Position numbers and translations under genes: made by a program
The notes under the pieces: model-generated
Told to the model about the DNA's origin: nothing
What the model saw: only the letters and a program-made list of their open reading frames with translations
Database searches by the model: none
Assembly: GCA_036874045.1 (NCBI GenBank)
Contig: JAZBRI010000003.1
Location: 18,019,501 to 18,083,500, forward strand
Source: Cymodocea nodosa
Taxonomy: Eukaryota; Streptophyta; Magnoliopsida; Alismatales; Cymodoceaceae
Direction: 5' to 3'
DNA: 64,000 nt
Shown: piece by piece, positions 45,601 through 57,600 of the stretch
Layout of the letters: each line of letters opens with the position of its first letter
Numbering within the stretch: position 1 is the stretch's first letter

Positions 45601-48600
45601 TTATTGAATATGTAATGCTTGGCCTAGTACAGATCATTGCATACATTAAGCTTCTAACAACACTAGCATATGATACTCTCTTTATATATTCAATTTCTAC
45701 TTCAGAACTTGATGACATACTAGTTGAGAGGTGTAGATTTCTGACTAATGGAGTATCAATAGGTTTGGCATTTGCCATACCAAATTTGGATAGAATTTTA
45801 AGAATATAATTCTTTTGAGATAGAAACAGTTTTTTGTGTGTTCTATCTCTAAGAATTTCCATTCCTAAAATCTTATTAGTAGGACTAAGATCTTTCATGT
45901 CAAATTCTTCATTGAGAAGAGCTTTCAATTGTCGAAGCTTGCCTTTCTCTTTGGCTACAATTAAAATGTCATCTACATATAATAGTAGATAGACCTATGA
46001 ATCTCCTTTAATTTTACCATAAACATTAGAAACAAATTGGCTTCTGTTATAACCAATCTTGACCATAAAACTATTGAATCTCTTATACCATTACTTAGGA
46101 GACTATTTTAGGCTGTATAAAGATTTCTTAATTTTACAAACATGATCAAGCTTTTTTGGTTTTTCAAAACCTTTAGGTTGACTCATCAAGATATTTTCTT
46201 CCAACTCCCTATGTAAAAAAGTAGTTTTTACTTCTAATTGCTCCAATTCTAAATCTTGATGAGCTACTATTGTAAGAAATACTCTAATAGAAGTGTGTCT
46301 CACAATTGGAGAGAAAACTTTTGTAAAATCAATACCTTCTATCTAGCAGTACCCCTTTGCAACAAGTCTTGCCTTGAACCTTGTTCTAGAATGTTCCTGA
46401 GTGTCAATCTTTCTTTTGAAGATCCATTTACAGTCTATGATTCTACTTTGTTTGGGAGGTTTAACAATATCTCATGTCTGATTTTTCTTTAGAGATGCTA
46501 TTTCTTCTTGCATGGCTATCAACCATTGATTGGCCTCTTTGCTTTTAATTACTTCTTTGAATGTGAATGGATCTACAGACTCCACTTCTTCTGCACTAAA
46601 CAAAGCAAAAGCAATCAGTTCATCATATCTATACATCTTAGGCCGAGCAGCATTTCTTCTTGGCTTGTCAAGTGCAATACTTTTGTATTATTGTGATTGT
46701 TGCTGATCTTCACCATCTCTTTCAACTTCACTTTCAACAGATTCTTCAATAGATTTTTTAGCAGATTTTTGATTTTGAGAATCATCAACAACTTCCGATT
46801 GTGAAGATATATCAAACTCCACTTGTTTGTTGTTACTTTGATTCTCTGGTTTCTGATTGTCTCGATAAAACATTTGATTTTCATCAAATGTTACATCACA
46901 AGTCAAAATCACCTTGTAAGTTGTAGGAGACGAAATCCTATAACCTTTTACACCTTCACCATAGTAGACGAACATCCCTTTTTTGGATCTAGGGTCAAGT
47001 TCTCCCTCATTCACATGAAAGTAAACAGTGCAACCAAATATTCTTAAGATTGAATAATTAGTTGACTTACCTATCTACATTTCATAAGGAGTCTTAAAAT
47101 CTATAGCACTTGAAGGACACTTGTTTACTAGATAGCAAATAATGTTGATGACCTCTCTTCAAAAAGATTTTGGGACTTGGGAGTTTGAAATTAAACAACG
47201 AGTCTTTTCCAGAAAGGTCTGTTTCATGCACTCTACGACTCTATTCTACTGGGGTGCTTTCTTGATCATGTGGTGCCTCTTAATTCCATGGTCTTTGCAA
47301 AAGGAATTAAACTCATTTGAGCAAAATTCTAGTCCATTGTCTATGTGAAAACACTTCAGTTTCCGCTTTGTTTGATTTTCCACAAGGGTCATCCATTCTT
47401 TGAAGTACTTAAATGCTTTATTTTTATATTGCATCAGAAAAGTTCAGGTCATTCTTGAATAATCATTGATTATAGATAAGAAATACTTGGCTCCTCCAAG
47501 GGTGGGTTCTTGTGACAGACTCCAACAGTCAGCATATACATAATCTAGAATTTTTGAGGAGTGGACAACCTTGTTGAACTGAGCACATTTTTGTTTCCGA
47601 TATACAAAATGTTCACAAAAGCTTAGACCTATGAACTTGTGTTTTCTGAGGAAACCTTGCTTACACAATCTTTCCAAATCTTTTCCATTTAATTGAGCAA
47701 ACCTCATGTGCCAAAGTTGATCATTTTCGGATGAGGAAGTAGTGACTGTTGAAGTAGTAACAATTAACCCCTTGTAAAATATACAAAGATCCCTTCTTTT
47801 CTCCCTTCACTACAACACTTGCTCCTTTAGAAACCTATAGAACTCCACCTCTACCTGAAAAATTGAAACTCTTATCATCAATGAAATTAGACTTTTACCT
47901 AATTTAGGGACTTGACAGACATTCGAGAGAGTTTTGATGGTACCATCATACATCTTTATTTGGATTGTCCCAATTCCAACAATCTCACAATTGGCATCAT
48001 TTGCCATTGAGACATTTCCACCATCATATGCTTCATAGGAACTGAACCATTCCTTTTTAGGACACATATGATGAGATGTCCTAGAATGAATAATCCAACA
48101 TTTAGTTGGATAGCTCATCGATGAAACAGTGAGAGCTAAATCAACTTTAGATATAGAATCATTTTGAGCAACCAAATCAGATGCATGTGAATTAGATCCA
48201 CCATTTGAGGTCGTTTGTTATAGTTCTCTAGAGTGAAGGTTGGACCTAACATCCTTCAATGAAATTGTATCTTTACCAATGGTAAAAGATTGAACAAAAT
48301 TATCATAGGAGTGCAGTAATGAGACTAGTAGAATCAAGGTTGCATCTTCATCTTCTATTCTGATAGAACAATTATTGCTTTAAAAGCAACTTGTTTGTCA
48401 AAGATTTGGTCATATAAATACTTTCTAACTTTAGCCATAAACAAGTAGCATTTTCCTCATTTGCGAATTTAGTAATGACCTCATCTGCAAGACAAAGAAA
48501 GATCATTGAGTTTTCTCCTCTTGAACAGCAAGGTCAGTTTCATCAACATCCTCCAACCTTGTCTTCAATAATGGCATCCAAATTCTTTGTTGTTTCAGCA

Positions 48601-51600
48601 AGGTGTGCATCTTGATTTGCCAAAGGCTGAAACTATTCTTGTCGTTGAACTTCTCTACTTGAATGTTATGAGAAGACATTGCTTTCTTAAACAAAATGAT
48701 CTTTAAATGAACTTGACTCTGATATCACTTGTTAAAAACGAATGGATTGCAAGAATTAGAGTGGAAGAAGAGAACAAGGAAACACACCAATGACACATAA
48801 TTTTACATGGTTCACCCAAGCAAGGACTACATCCACAGGTTGCAGCAGCTCTCTCCAATCATTATTTAGAATGTCGTTACAGATCAGAATAGAGATGGGA
48901 ACAGAAAAATTCAGACTTCCCCCTTGCCTGCAATTACTGACTGTAAGGCAATTTATAGACTAGTTTCTAGTGATACACCTTATAGGGCATTAACTAACAT
49001 TAAACCAGAAATTAGTGCCTAATGAATGCCACTATCAAACTAGCCTAATAATAGCAACAAGTAATGGTGATATCAATATAAGCTACAGAATTGTAACTGA
49101 CGGATTAAAGTCTCCAATCAGTTACAAAAGAGAGAGACATCAAGTCACATTTACAATATTCATCTATAATATGAAAGGAATACTTGCACCCCCACCTCCC
49201 CCATTTAATGATACGATCCTTTTAACCAATTCTACGTGGTTGAGCTGATTAGAACTGCGTAATTTCATATTTCCTGTTTCAAATTCTAATGACAACATTT
49301 TTTAGCCAATTTCAGAAAAAAATGATATGGTCCTTTTTGCGTTATTCCCAAAATGTCCCCTAAAATAAAAGGAAACTTCTATAATTAAAATTTTATACCT
49401 AATCACTTACAAAAATAGGTTATTTTTTATTTGGATTTACTTAATGACATGGAAATAAAGTTCTAATGCTACTTCAAAGATCTTATGAGACATTTAGAAA
49501 CACATGTGTGCAAACACATACACTCACACATATAGGGAAAATGATCAGTTATGGTTTACTGCAACATTCATCTCCTTCTTAAATTTACAATTTCCCCTCT
49601 GTATAGGGTGTGGCTGTAAATTTAAGGAATAAACTCAGCTGTAATTAACTGCTGTTGAGTATCATGCAACCATGTATGTCTCCGTTGGTGTCTGTCATCC
49701 TTACATTGAGTTATATTTCTAATATAATTCATAACTTTTTACATCTAGAATTTTAAGAAATTTTGCAATCTCATAGTATTCAAATAGACCTAAATCATAT
49801 AAATCACTCCATCATGTGTACTTTGCATGCGTTTTTCACTGGCATTCTTAATGAGCTAATGCTCACAAAAGCTTTAGTATCACTTTTATTGAACATAGAA
49901 ACTATTCCTTCTGGAGGCACTTTTTTTAAATTGGTAAGATGATATAGTCACCAAGATTTGAACCTTAGCCAATATTTGAACCCTAGTTGTGATTATGAAA
50001 CTGTCACAATTTGTGGCAAAAACGTTATATGTAGTAGAAATTGTGTCCCACATTTGATGAGCGGCTTTTCGAGTCTTTTCATTCAATACACAAAAGAAGT
50101 TGCTCAACAAAGGAACATAGATAAAAACATGTCATTTTATGAATCTGATTCATTTAGGGCTACCATTATTACTTGGAAGAGGGTAGTTGGAAACAGGAGT
50201 ACTGTTTGATTTGAATAATCAAAGATTTCTTATTTAGATTTTTCCATGCATGAAAAATTAGCATGCAATGTAATCAATAGCTTTTCATAATGATCTTGTG
50301 AGCTTTTGAATTGGTTTGTGAAGCTTCCGAATTGGTTTGTGAAGCTTCATGAATTTAGAGTCACAGTGCATTAGTACATATGAGAATCACAAGTATCCCC
50401 GGTTTATACTAAGAAACAAGAAGTAATGCTCCAACTAACTGAGCTTATTGTCAAAAAGCAGAGTTTCTTGAAGCACTCTTCATTTTTGTCATGCCTTGGG
50501 AATGAGATTCAAGATTCGAACATAAGACAAATGCCCTTATTTTCTGATAAAAGTTTGCAACTTCTATAATGACATTTTAAGTATTAAATGTAGCTTCTGG
50601 AAGTGTCTTACCAGCTTCTCTTAGAAGAACTTCTAGATTTTTTTAGAAATGCCCTTCACAATTTTTTTATAGATTTCACCTAATGTTTTATATACATAAA
50701 TAGTAGCAAACTAACATGAAAAATTCCTTTCATTTAATCTCAGTTGGAAGAGATTGAAATAAAAATTCTTAAAAGAGAATTGTTGAATGGGAACCACACC
50801 AAACATATCTATAGAGCACACATGAATACATGTTTTTCCTCACAAGATAAAATAGTCATTCTAGTTTACGATATTGCCAAAATGCTTATGGTACTGCTAA
50901 AAATGATAGAGTATGTGATGTTTAATTAACCAAACAAGTTTTTGAAGGATATGAAATATCCTGGAGGTAGTTCTCAATACTACTCTCTAAGTTAGCTTCT
51001 ATGGGGACCTATAACTCCAATTTAAGCACCCATTTGGATCTTTTTTCCCTAAAACTTTTGAAAGTATAAAGATCCAAATGGGTGCTTAAATTAGAGTTAT
51101 AGTCCATATAGCAGTTCAAAATACCTACTAATTAAAAAGAAACTCATGTTTAGATTTGGGTCTAAGAGCTATTAAGATGCTTGGGTGGACATTTAGAAGA
51201 TGACTTTAAGGGTTCGTTTGTGTCACCCAGAAAGTCAGAAAACTTAAGAAATGAAAAGTTAGAAAAGTTAGGAATTAGAAAGTCAAAAAGTAAAATTTGA
51301 AGGTATTTGTATCATCGACAGAAAGTAAGGAAAATTATATAGTTCTTGAAATTTTTTTCTTAAGTTACTTATAATACATATTTAAATAATGAAATAAATT
51401 AAATTATTTAGTTCTATATAAATTTATTCTTGCTCATATAATTTCTTATTTTTAATCACATAATTTTCATTTTCTACTTTTTCTTGCACCAGCTTATACT
51501 CTTTACTTTCATTTATGTGATAAAAAATACCATAGAAACAACAATTATGATGACATTGTCTTTAATTATTTAATAATCATAAATATATACTTTAATTGTT

Positions 51601-54600
51601 TATGATTATAAATCTTAAAAAATATAAATAAAATAATGTTAAAATATAACAATGAAATAGAAGTAAATTATAAGAAGAAAATACAAAGTTATATCTTCCA
51701 TCGTTACAAATATTCTACGACAAAGTTTTAAATGAAGAAAATACAAAACATAGTTCATGATTTAATAACGACGATTATATCGCAGATTGGGACATTGTTG
51801 CATACATTTGATTTACTATTGTTTTTCTTTGTTATTGACTACCACTAGCAAGATGTACTTGTTCATCATCTTCAAAATGTGTTGAAAATTCCGTTTTTTG
51901 ATTGTGGTCAACTCCTACTTCATTTTCAAGATCTTCAAGTAGATTTTGTTTTATTTGACTTATGAATAAAATTACGAAGAAAGAAAAATGTTGAACAATC
52001 TTAACCTGTGTTTTATAAGGAAATGACATATAACATTGTAAAATCAAAAATCGATGTTTCACCACTCCAAATGTGCATTCTATGATTTTCTGTAATTGTG
52101 AATGCTTATAATTAAAATTCTCGATTGCATTACTTGAAAGTTGATCAATAACACAATCATTTAAGTGATAATGAACACTTCAAAATGGAGTAAGAAATTC
52201 TGATCGATTTGGATAACTAGCATCAACCAAATAGAATTTTCCTACAAACAAGATTTAAATCAAAGCTATCAAAAATCATTCTTATCTAATTTAACTATCA
52301 TGTAAGAATAATGACATTATATTTGCTAAAAATAGTACCTGGTGGAACTCGAAGAACATTTGATCGACTGATTGCATCTTAAAGTACACATGCATCAGAT
52401 GTTGAACCTTCTTATCCACTCATAATATAAATAAATTCCATAACAAAATTATAAGCTACCATAATATTTTGTGATACTTCACCTTTTCTATTTCTAAATC
52501 TAGCATTTTCCTCTTTTACAATTGTTGCTTTTACATATATTTCATCAATAGCTCTAAAATAATCTTATAAAAAAAAATTTAAATAAAAAGAAATTTATAT
52601 TGAAAATACATCTATAATTTTATCAAAAGACTAATTTTAACTTGAAATAAGGAAAAATAGTAGGATCATTATGAATCATTTTTGGAGTTGATGTAGATGG
52701 CTTTGCTATCAAGATGTTAATCAATTGTATTATTGCATTTAGAATTTTATTAAAATAAACACTAGTAGTCTAAGTAGAGTGACGAAAGTGTTCTTATGTT
52801 ACTCTATATCTTTGATTCTACCCAACTGTTACAAAGAATATTGCAAGTTTCTTTTCTACTGTGACATATCTATCATTAGACACAATTCCTTTATTCATTA
52901 ACAAAGTTGATAATTTGATGAAAATGTCCTAACTCATTTTATATAATTCACCTTTTCTATTTCTAAATCTAGCATTTTCCTCTCCTACAATTATTGTTTT
53001 TACATGTGTCCTATCAATAGCTCCAATACAATCATACAAATAAAAAAAGCTTAAATAAAAAGAAATTTATATTGGAAATACATCTATAATTCTATTAAAA
53101 GACTAATTTTACCTTGAAATAAGGAAAAACGGTAGGATTATTATGAATCCTTTTTGGAGTTGATGTAAATGACTTTGCTATCAAGATGTTAGTCAATTGT
53201 ATTATTGCATTTAGAATTTCATTGAAATAAACATTGATAGTCTAAGCAGAGTGACGAAAACGCTCTTATGTTACTTCATATCTTTGATTCTACTTAACTG
53301 TTACAAAGAATATTGTGAGCTTCTCTTTTATTGTGACATATCTACCATCAGACATAATTCCTTTATTTCTTAACAAAGTTGATAATTTGATGAAAATATC
53401 TTGACTCATTCGATATATTTTTTTGTAGTTGTAAACTTGATTAGATAACAATGAATCTAATAATCTCGTTATATACTCTACACCTTCCTTACTATAAATT
53501 CTTTTAGTATTTCTTAAAATATTACTTGAATATGTTATGAGAGAGAGTAGTAAAGTAGTCATTGTCATGATGACAATATTTGTAATTATTTTATATTTCT
53601 CCTCTTCCTTTTCCAATAGCATCTTTAAACGTTGTAAATTGGAGAATGAAGACATGCTTGAAATGTTCTAATTCTTGTATGATAAACATCAAGTATAAGT
53701 ATTATGTAAAGATAAATTTCAATAAAAAGTGTTTTTCATAATAATAACATTCATCCTGAAAAGGTTTTGATTAAGAGGTTCCTATATGGAAAATTGGATG
53801 TCTTCATTCATACGATTTTTAGAAGAAGTATCATGCATAGGTTCATTTGAATGGATAACATCTCTTCTTGATGCTATATTTGTTTGAAAAAGTATTTTAA
53901 GTTGAGGGTAAATGGGATATGCCTTCTTCCTACATAAATTGTACTTTGGATGTACCTAACTAAAAAAAAAAAGATTAAACTATTGGTATATGTATTGAGA
54001 AATAAATACAAATGATGTAAATTTTATCTTAATAAATTCTTCCCATACTTTCTTTGGAATATTTATATGATCATTGACATAATCCCACTCTCATCTACTT
54101 TGATTTGATATTAAAGTGTAGTTCTTGTATGACTCGTCAGGTCTTGATTCAACTATTAACATTTTTCTTCTCAATACTGCATCTTGTTTTCTCATTGTAT
54201 CTTTTAATTACTTTCTTTCATGTCTCTAGTTTAATTTTTTCATCATGAGTTTTTTCATTCTTTTCAGTCAAAAATTTGCATAATATGTTTAAAAATATTT
54301 CATCATTCTGACTATTCCAATTGATATAGCTTCGTTCAAGTTTCTTGTTGGTGATAGAATTTTCCATAACTACTTCGCTAAAAACATTCAAGTTAAACAA
54401 TTAAGTAATAATTCATAAAACATGTGACAAACTTTCAAGCAATAATACATTTTTGTATAATTAAAATAGAAAATAAAATTTGCATTCAAATAAAGCAAAA
54501 GTAACATTAGAGAATGTTGATATTTAATTTTGGGATAGCATGATTCAAATAGTATATATTATATTTTAAGAATTAACGACACAACTTCCAACATCTTCCA

Positions 54601-57600
54601 ATGTCTAAACCATCTTGTTAAATACATGAAAATAGATACCGTTATAAGTCAATGGTTTAATTCAAAAACATAAAAACTAGATTGTTTCATGCCAATAGAT
54701 CAGTATCAAAATTTCAAAACATCAACTAGAACATATTTAGTTAATAAAATTATAAACTAAATAATTTTTTGTTACTAATCTTTTAAACTAAAGAAGAAGC
54801 TTTTAACTAATTGTGATAATCTAACAATATTCTCTTGATCAAGTGGCTATGGAAATTTGAGGTTGATCGTCCATTAGAATTATGAAGGCTAAAATACTAA
54901 ATGAACATGGTAAAGCAAACTGTTCACAACTTTTTGGCCTAGAGTTGAGAAAGAAACTTTTATAAAGAAGTTTAGTCACTCTTTTTCATTGTGGTTGTAT
55001 AATTCTATTTTGGAAGGAAATCATAAGTATGGTTCTATTTGATAAGTTGGTAGGGTATGATAGTAATGACCTTCATGTGAAAATATTTTAAAACATTGAA
55101 GCTAAACTAATAACAACAGAAACAACCAGATTCTTTATCAACAAAGCAATACAAATTTTCCTCAAAGTATTTGAATGCAATCAAAAATTCCTTTGAGAGA
55201 TTTTTATTGCTTGCCATTGATAATGTGTGGTGGTTTGTGCCTATGAAATAAAAGGAAAGGATATCCAACCATTTTGCATTTGACTAGTAATTTCCTTTTT
55301 CCTTGTATGGAGATGGAAAATATTTTCTTGACATTTCCCAATATAAAAGCAAGATTTTCCACCCCTTTTCCAATGAATAGGGTTTGAAAAGGACAAAAAA
55401 TCTCACACAACCAATATCGTGCAAGGAACCTCATTTGTCTCCAACCTGCAATGTTGTGCTTCCAACTAACTCCTCATGTATTAACCCCCTTCCTGGCCAA
55501 CTCCTCATGCATTCCTTTTATGGTGGGTGAAAACCCTCTCATCAGTTGCTTCTGCCATTCTTTCATTTGTTCGATTCACATCTTCCTCTATTGTTCTTCA
55601 ACTTTTCTGTTCCATCAATTCTTTTAATTTTTTTATTTCAGTTCATGGTGAAAAAGAACAATTCTTTGGATGTCCTCATTTCGTTTTTTGACTTCTATTA
55701 TTCACTTTGGTTTTTTATTTCAAACAAAAATTTGCAGACAACCACACTCATCTTCCCATATACTTCCATTTGTTCAATGCTTTTGATTTTTTGTTAATTA
55801 ATAAAAAGTACATTGATAATCACCATATTTCTTGTAGAAATACTATCGAATCTAAGGAAAAATTAATCTATTTACTACTATAAACATGTTCTAATACAAG
55901 GTATACTAAATATAGATGAACAACCCGTCAATGAAATTCCCAATATTGAAAAACCCACATGAAAAAAATCATCATTGAGAAGTATACCGACCTTGGGAAG
56001 ATGCACTGCACAGACAGGACCTTCTTGCATATCGCACAAACAAGACCTTACACAATGTGAGATGAGTAAGTGTTCCTCCTTGCATGTGGCATGGAGATGA
56101 GTGGGCGTTCCTCATGTGTTGAGTGGAGATAAGTGGGCGTTCCTCGCATGTGGCTTGGAGATGACCAGGTGTTCCTCACACACAATGTGGAGATGTAGGT
56201 GTTCCTTACACGTAGTGTTGAGGTTTTCAGACTATTTTGGTCTGAAGGTTGGGAAGTACTATCTATTTATATCTTGAGAAGTTAGAAAAAATTCTCAACT
56301 TTCTAATTTCCAATATTCTAGGTGGCACAAACCTCTCTTAAAGATCTATTTGTGACACTTAGAAAGTTAGGAAATAGAAAATCAAAAAAGTTAGAAATTA
56401 AAAAGTCAGAAAAGTTAGAAATTAGAAAATTATAAAAATTAGGAATCAGAAAATCAAAAAGTAAAATTTGAAGGTATTTATGCTATCAACGGAAAATTAT
56501 ATAATTTTTAAAATTTTAATATTATATATTAAATAATAAAATAATAATATTAAATAAATAAAATAATTTTTTTGATTTTAATATTATAAAATAAAATTAA
56601 ATAATATTAACAATAATAAAATAATTAATATTTTATTTTTAATAAAATAACATTAAAATAATTAATTAAATAAAACAATATTAACAATATATACTATAAT
56701 TATATTAACAATAATAAAACAGTATATTATATTAATATACTTTAATTATATTAAAGTATATACAAAGTAATAATTAAAATAATATAACACTTTAATTAAA
56801 TAAAACAATATATTATACTTTAATTATATTAACAATATATACTTTAATTATAATTAATTTTAAATAATAAAATAAATAATTAAATATGGATAGTTTTTAT
56901 ACTGCTTTCCTAACTTTTTGATGGGAAGAAGTCTAAAAGCTAAGAAAATTTTTTCAATTTTTCAATTCCTAACTTTCTAAGTGACACAAATAAGGTCTAA
57001 AATTGGATTTTGCAAAGATCAAAACCAAATGTTTAGGAGGACGTCCATGTAAGGCTTGTAGAAGTCAAAGAGTACGACTGGACATCTTGGTGGACATTTA
57101 GGTTAGGCCTTTCAAGCCTATAGAACTACTAGATGTCTAGGCTAGGGTCTCGGAAGACACAAAATTCCTATATAGGACATTTGGGTGGGCATTCAGTACA
57201 AATCTACAAAAGATCCAACAACCTATACTGGACATCCAAGTAGGCATCTGGTGGTGCACGACATTTTCTATCAGATCTTGACACTCTCTTTTTTCTTTTC
57301 AATCTATTTCTTTGATAACCGAGCCTATTTAATCTCCATGATCTTCCATCATTAAGGCACAACCTTTGGATGTGTTTAAGAGGGATTTCATATATAAACA
57401 ACTTGGAGGAGGTGCAGATTTTCATTCTATTGAGAAGAGAAAGAGGGTTGTGTGGCTTTTCCCCTTCAAGGTAACAGAAAGCTCCAAATTTCCATTAACA
57501 AGGCTTCTCTTAAGGCAGGCTGTGAGTGCATGTGGCTGTCTTCATTGACACCTAAGAGCAGTTCTTTCAAAGACTTGCTGTACTACGGGGGCCAGATAAT

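Larger units (their letters stand above)
44544..49162 (-). mobile_element. Tork-like Ty1/copia element in intron 2, antisense to the gene
   Basis: Similar LTRs lie at 44,544-44,962 and 48,730-49,162. On the minus strand they begin TGAA and end TTTTTAACA. Between them lie gag, protease, integrase, RT and RNase H in copia order on the minus strand, and a primer site next to the right LTR. No convincing 5-bp duplication was found (ATATT on the left, TCTAT on the right). Confidence 0.88.
51210..56338 (-). mobile_element. PIF/Harbinger transposon, decayed (5.1 kb)
   Basis: Ends GGGTTCGTTTGTGTCACC (51,210) and, reversed, AGAGAGGTTTGTGCCACC (56,338) are imperfect terminal inverted repeats. The 3-bp duplication TAA is at 51,207-51,209 and 56,339-56,341. 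It carries both ORFs typical of the superfamily on the minus strand. Confidence 0.8.

Noticed and set aside
44539..49167. Target-site duplication for the intronic copia element
   Set aside because: ATATT and TCTAT do not match; neither shifting the right end by a few bases nor allowing one mismatch gave a convincing pair.
49886..50209. Short ORFs on both strands, one faintly like a copia gag line ([12 protein letters not shown])
   Set aside because: Similarity is too short and no neighbouring gag or LTR supports it.
55546..55797. 83-codon hydrophobic ORF
   Set aside because: Phe/Leu-rich composition from AT/CT-rich DNA within the decayed Harbinger element; no domain.
57366..57548. 60-codon ORF in intron 2
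   Set aside because: No family resemblance and antisense overlap; chance ORF.
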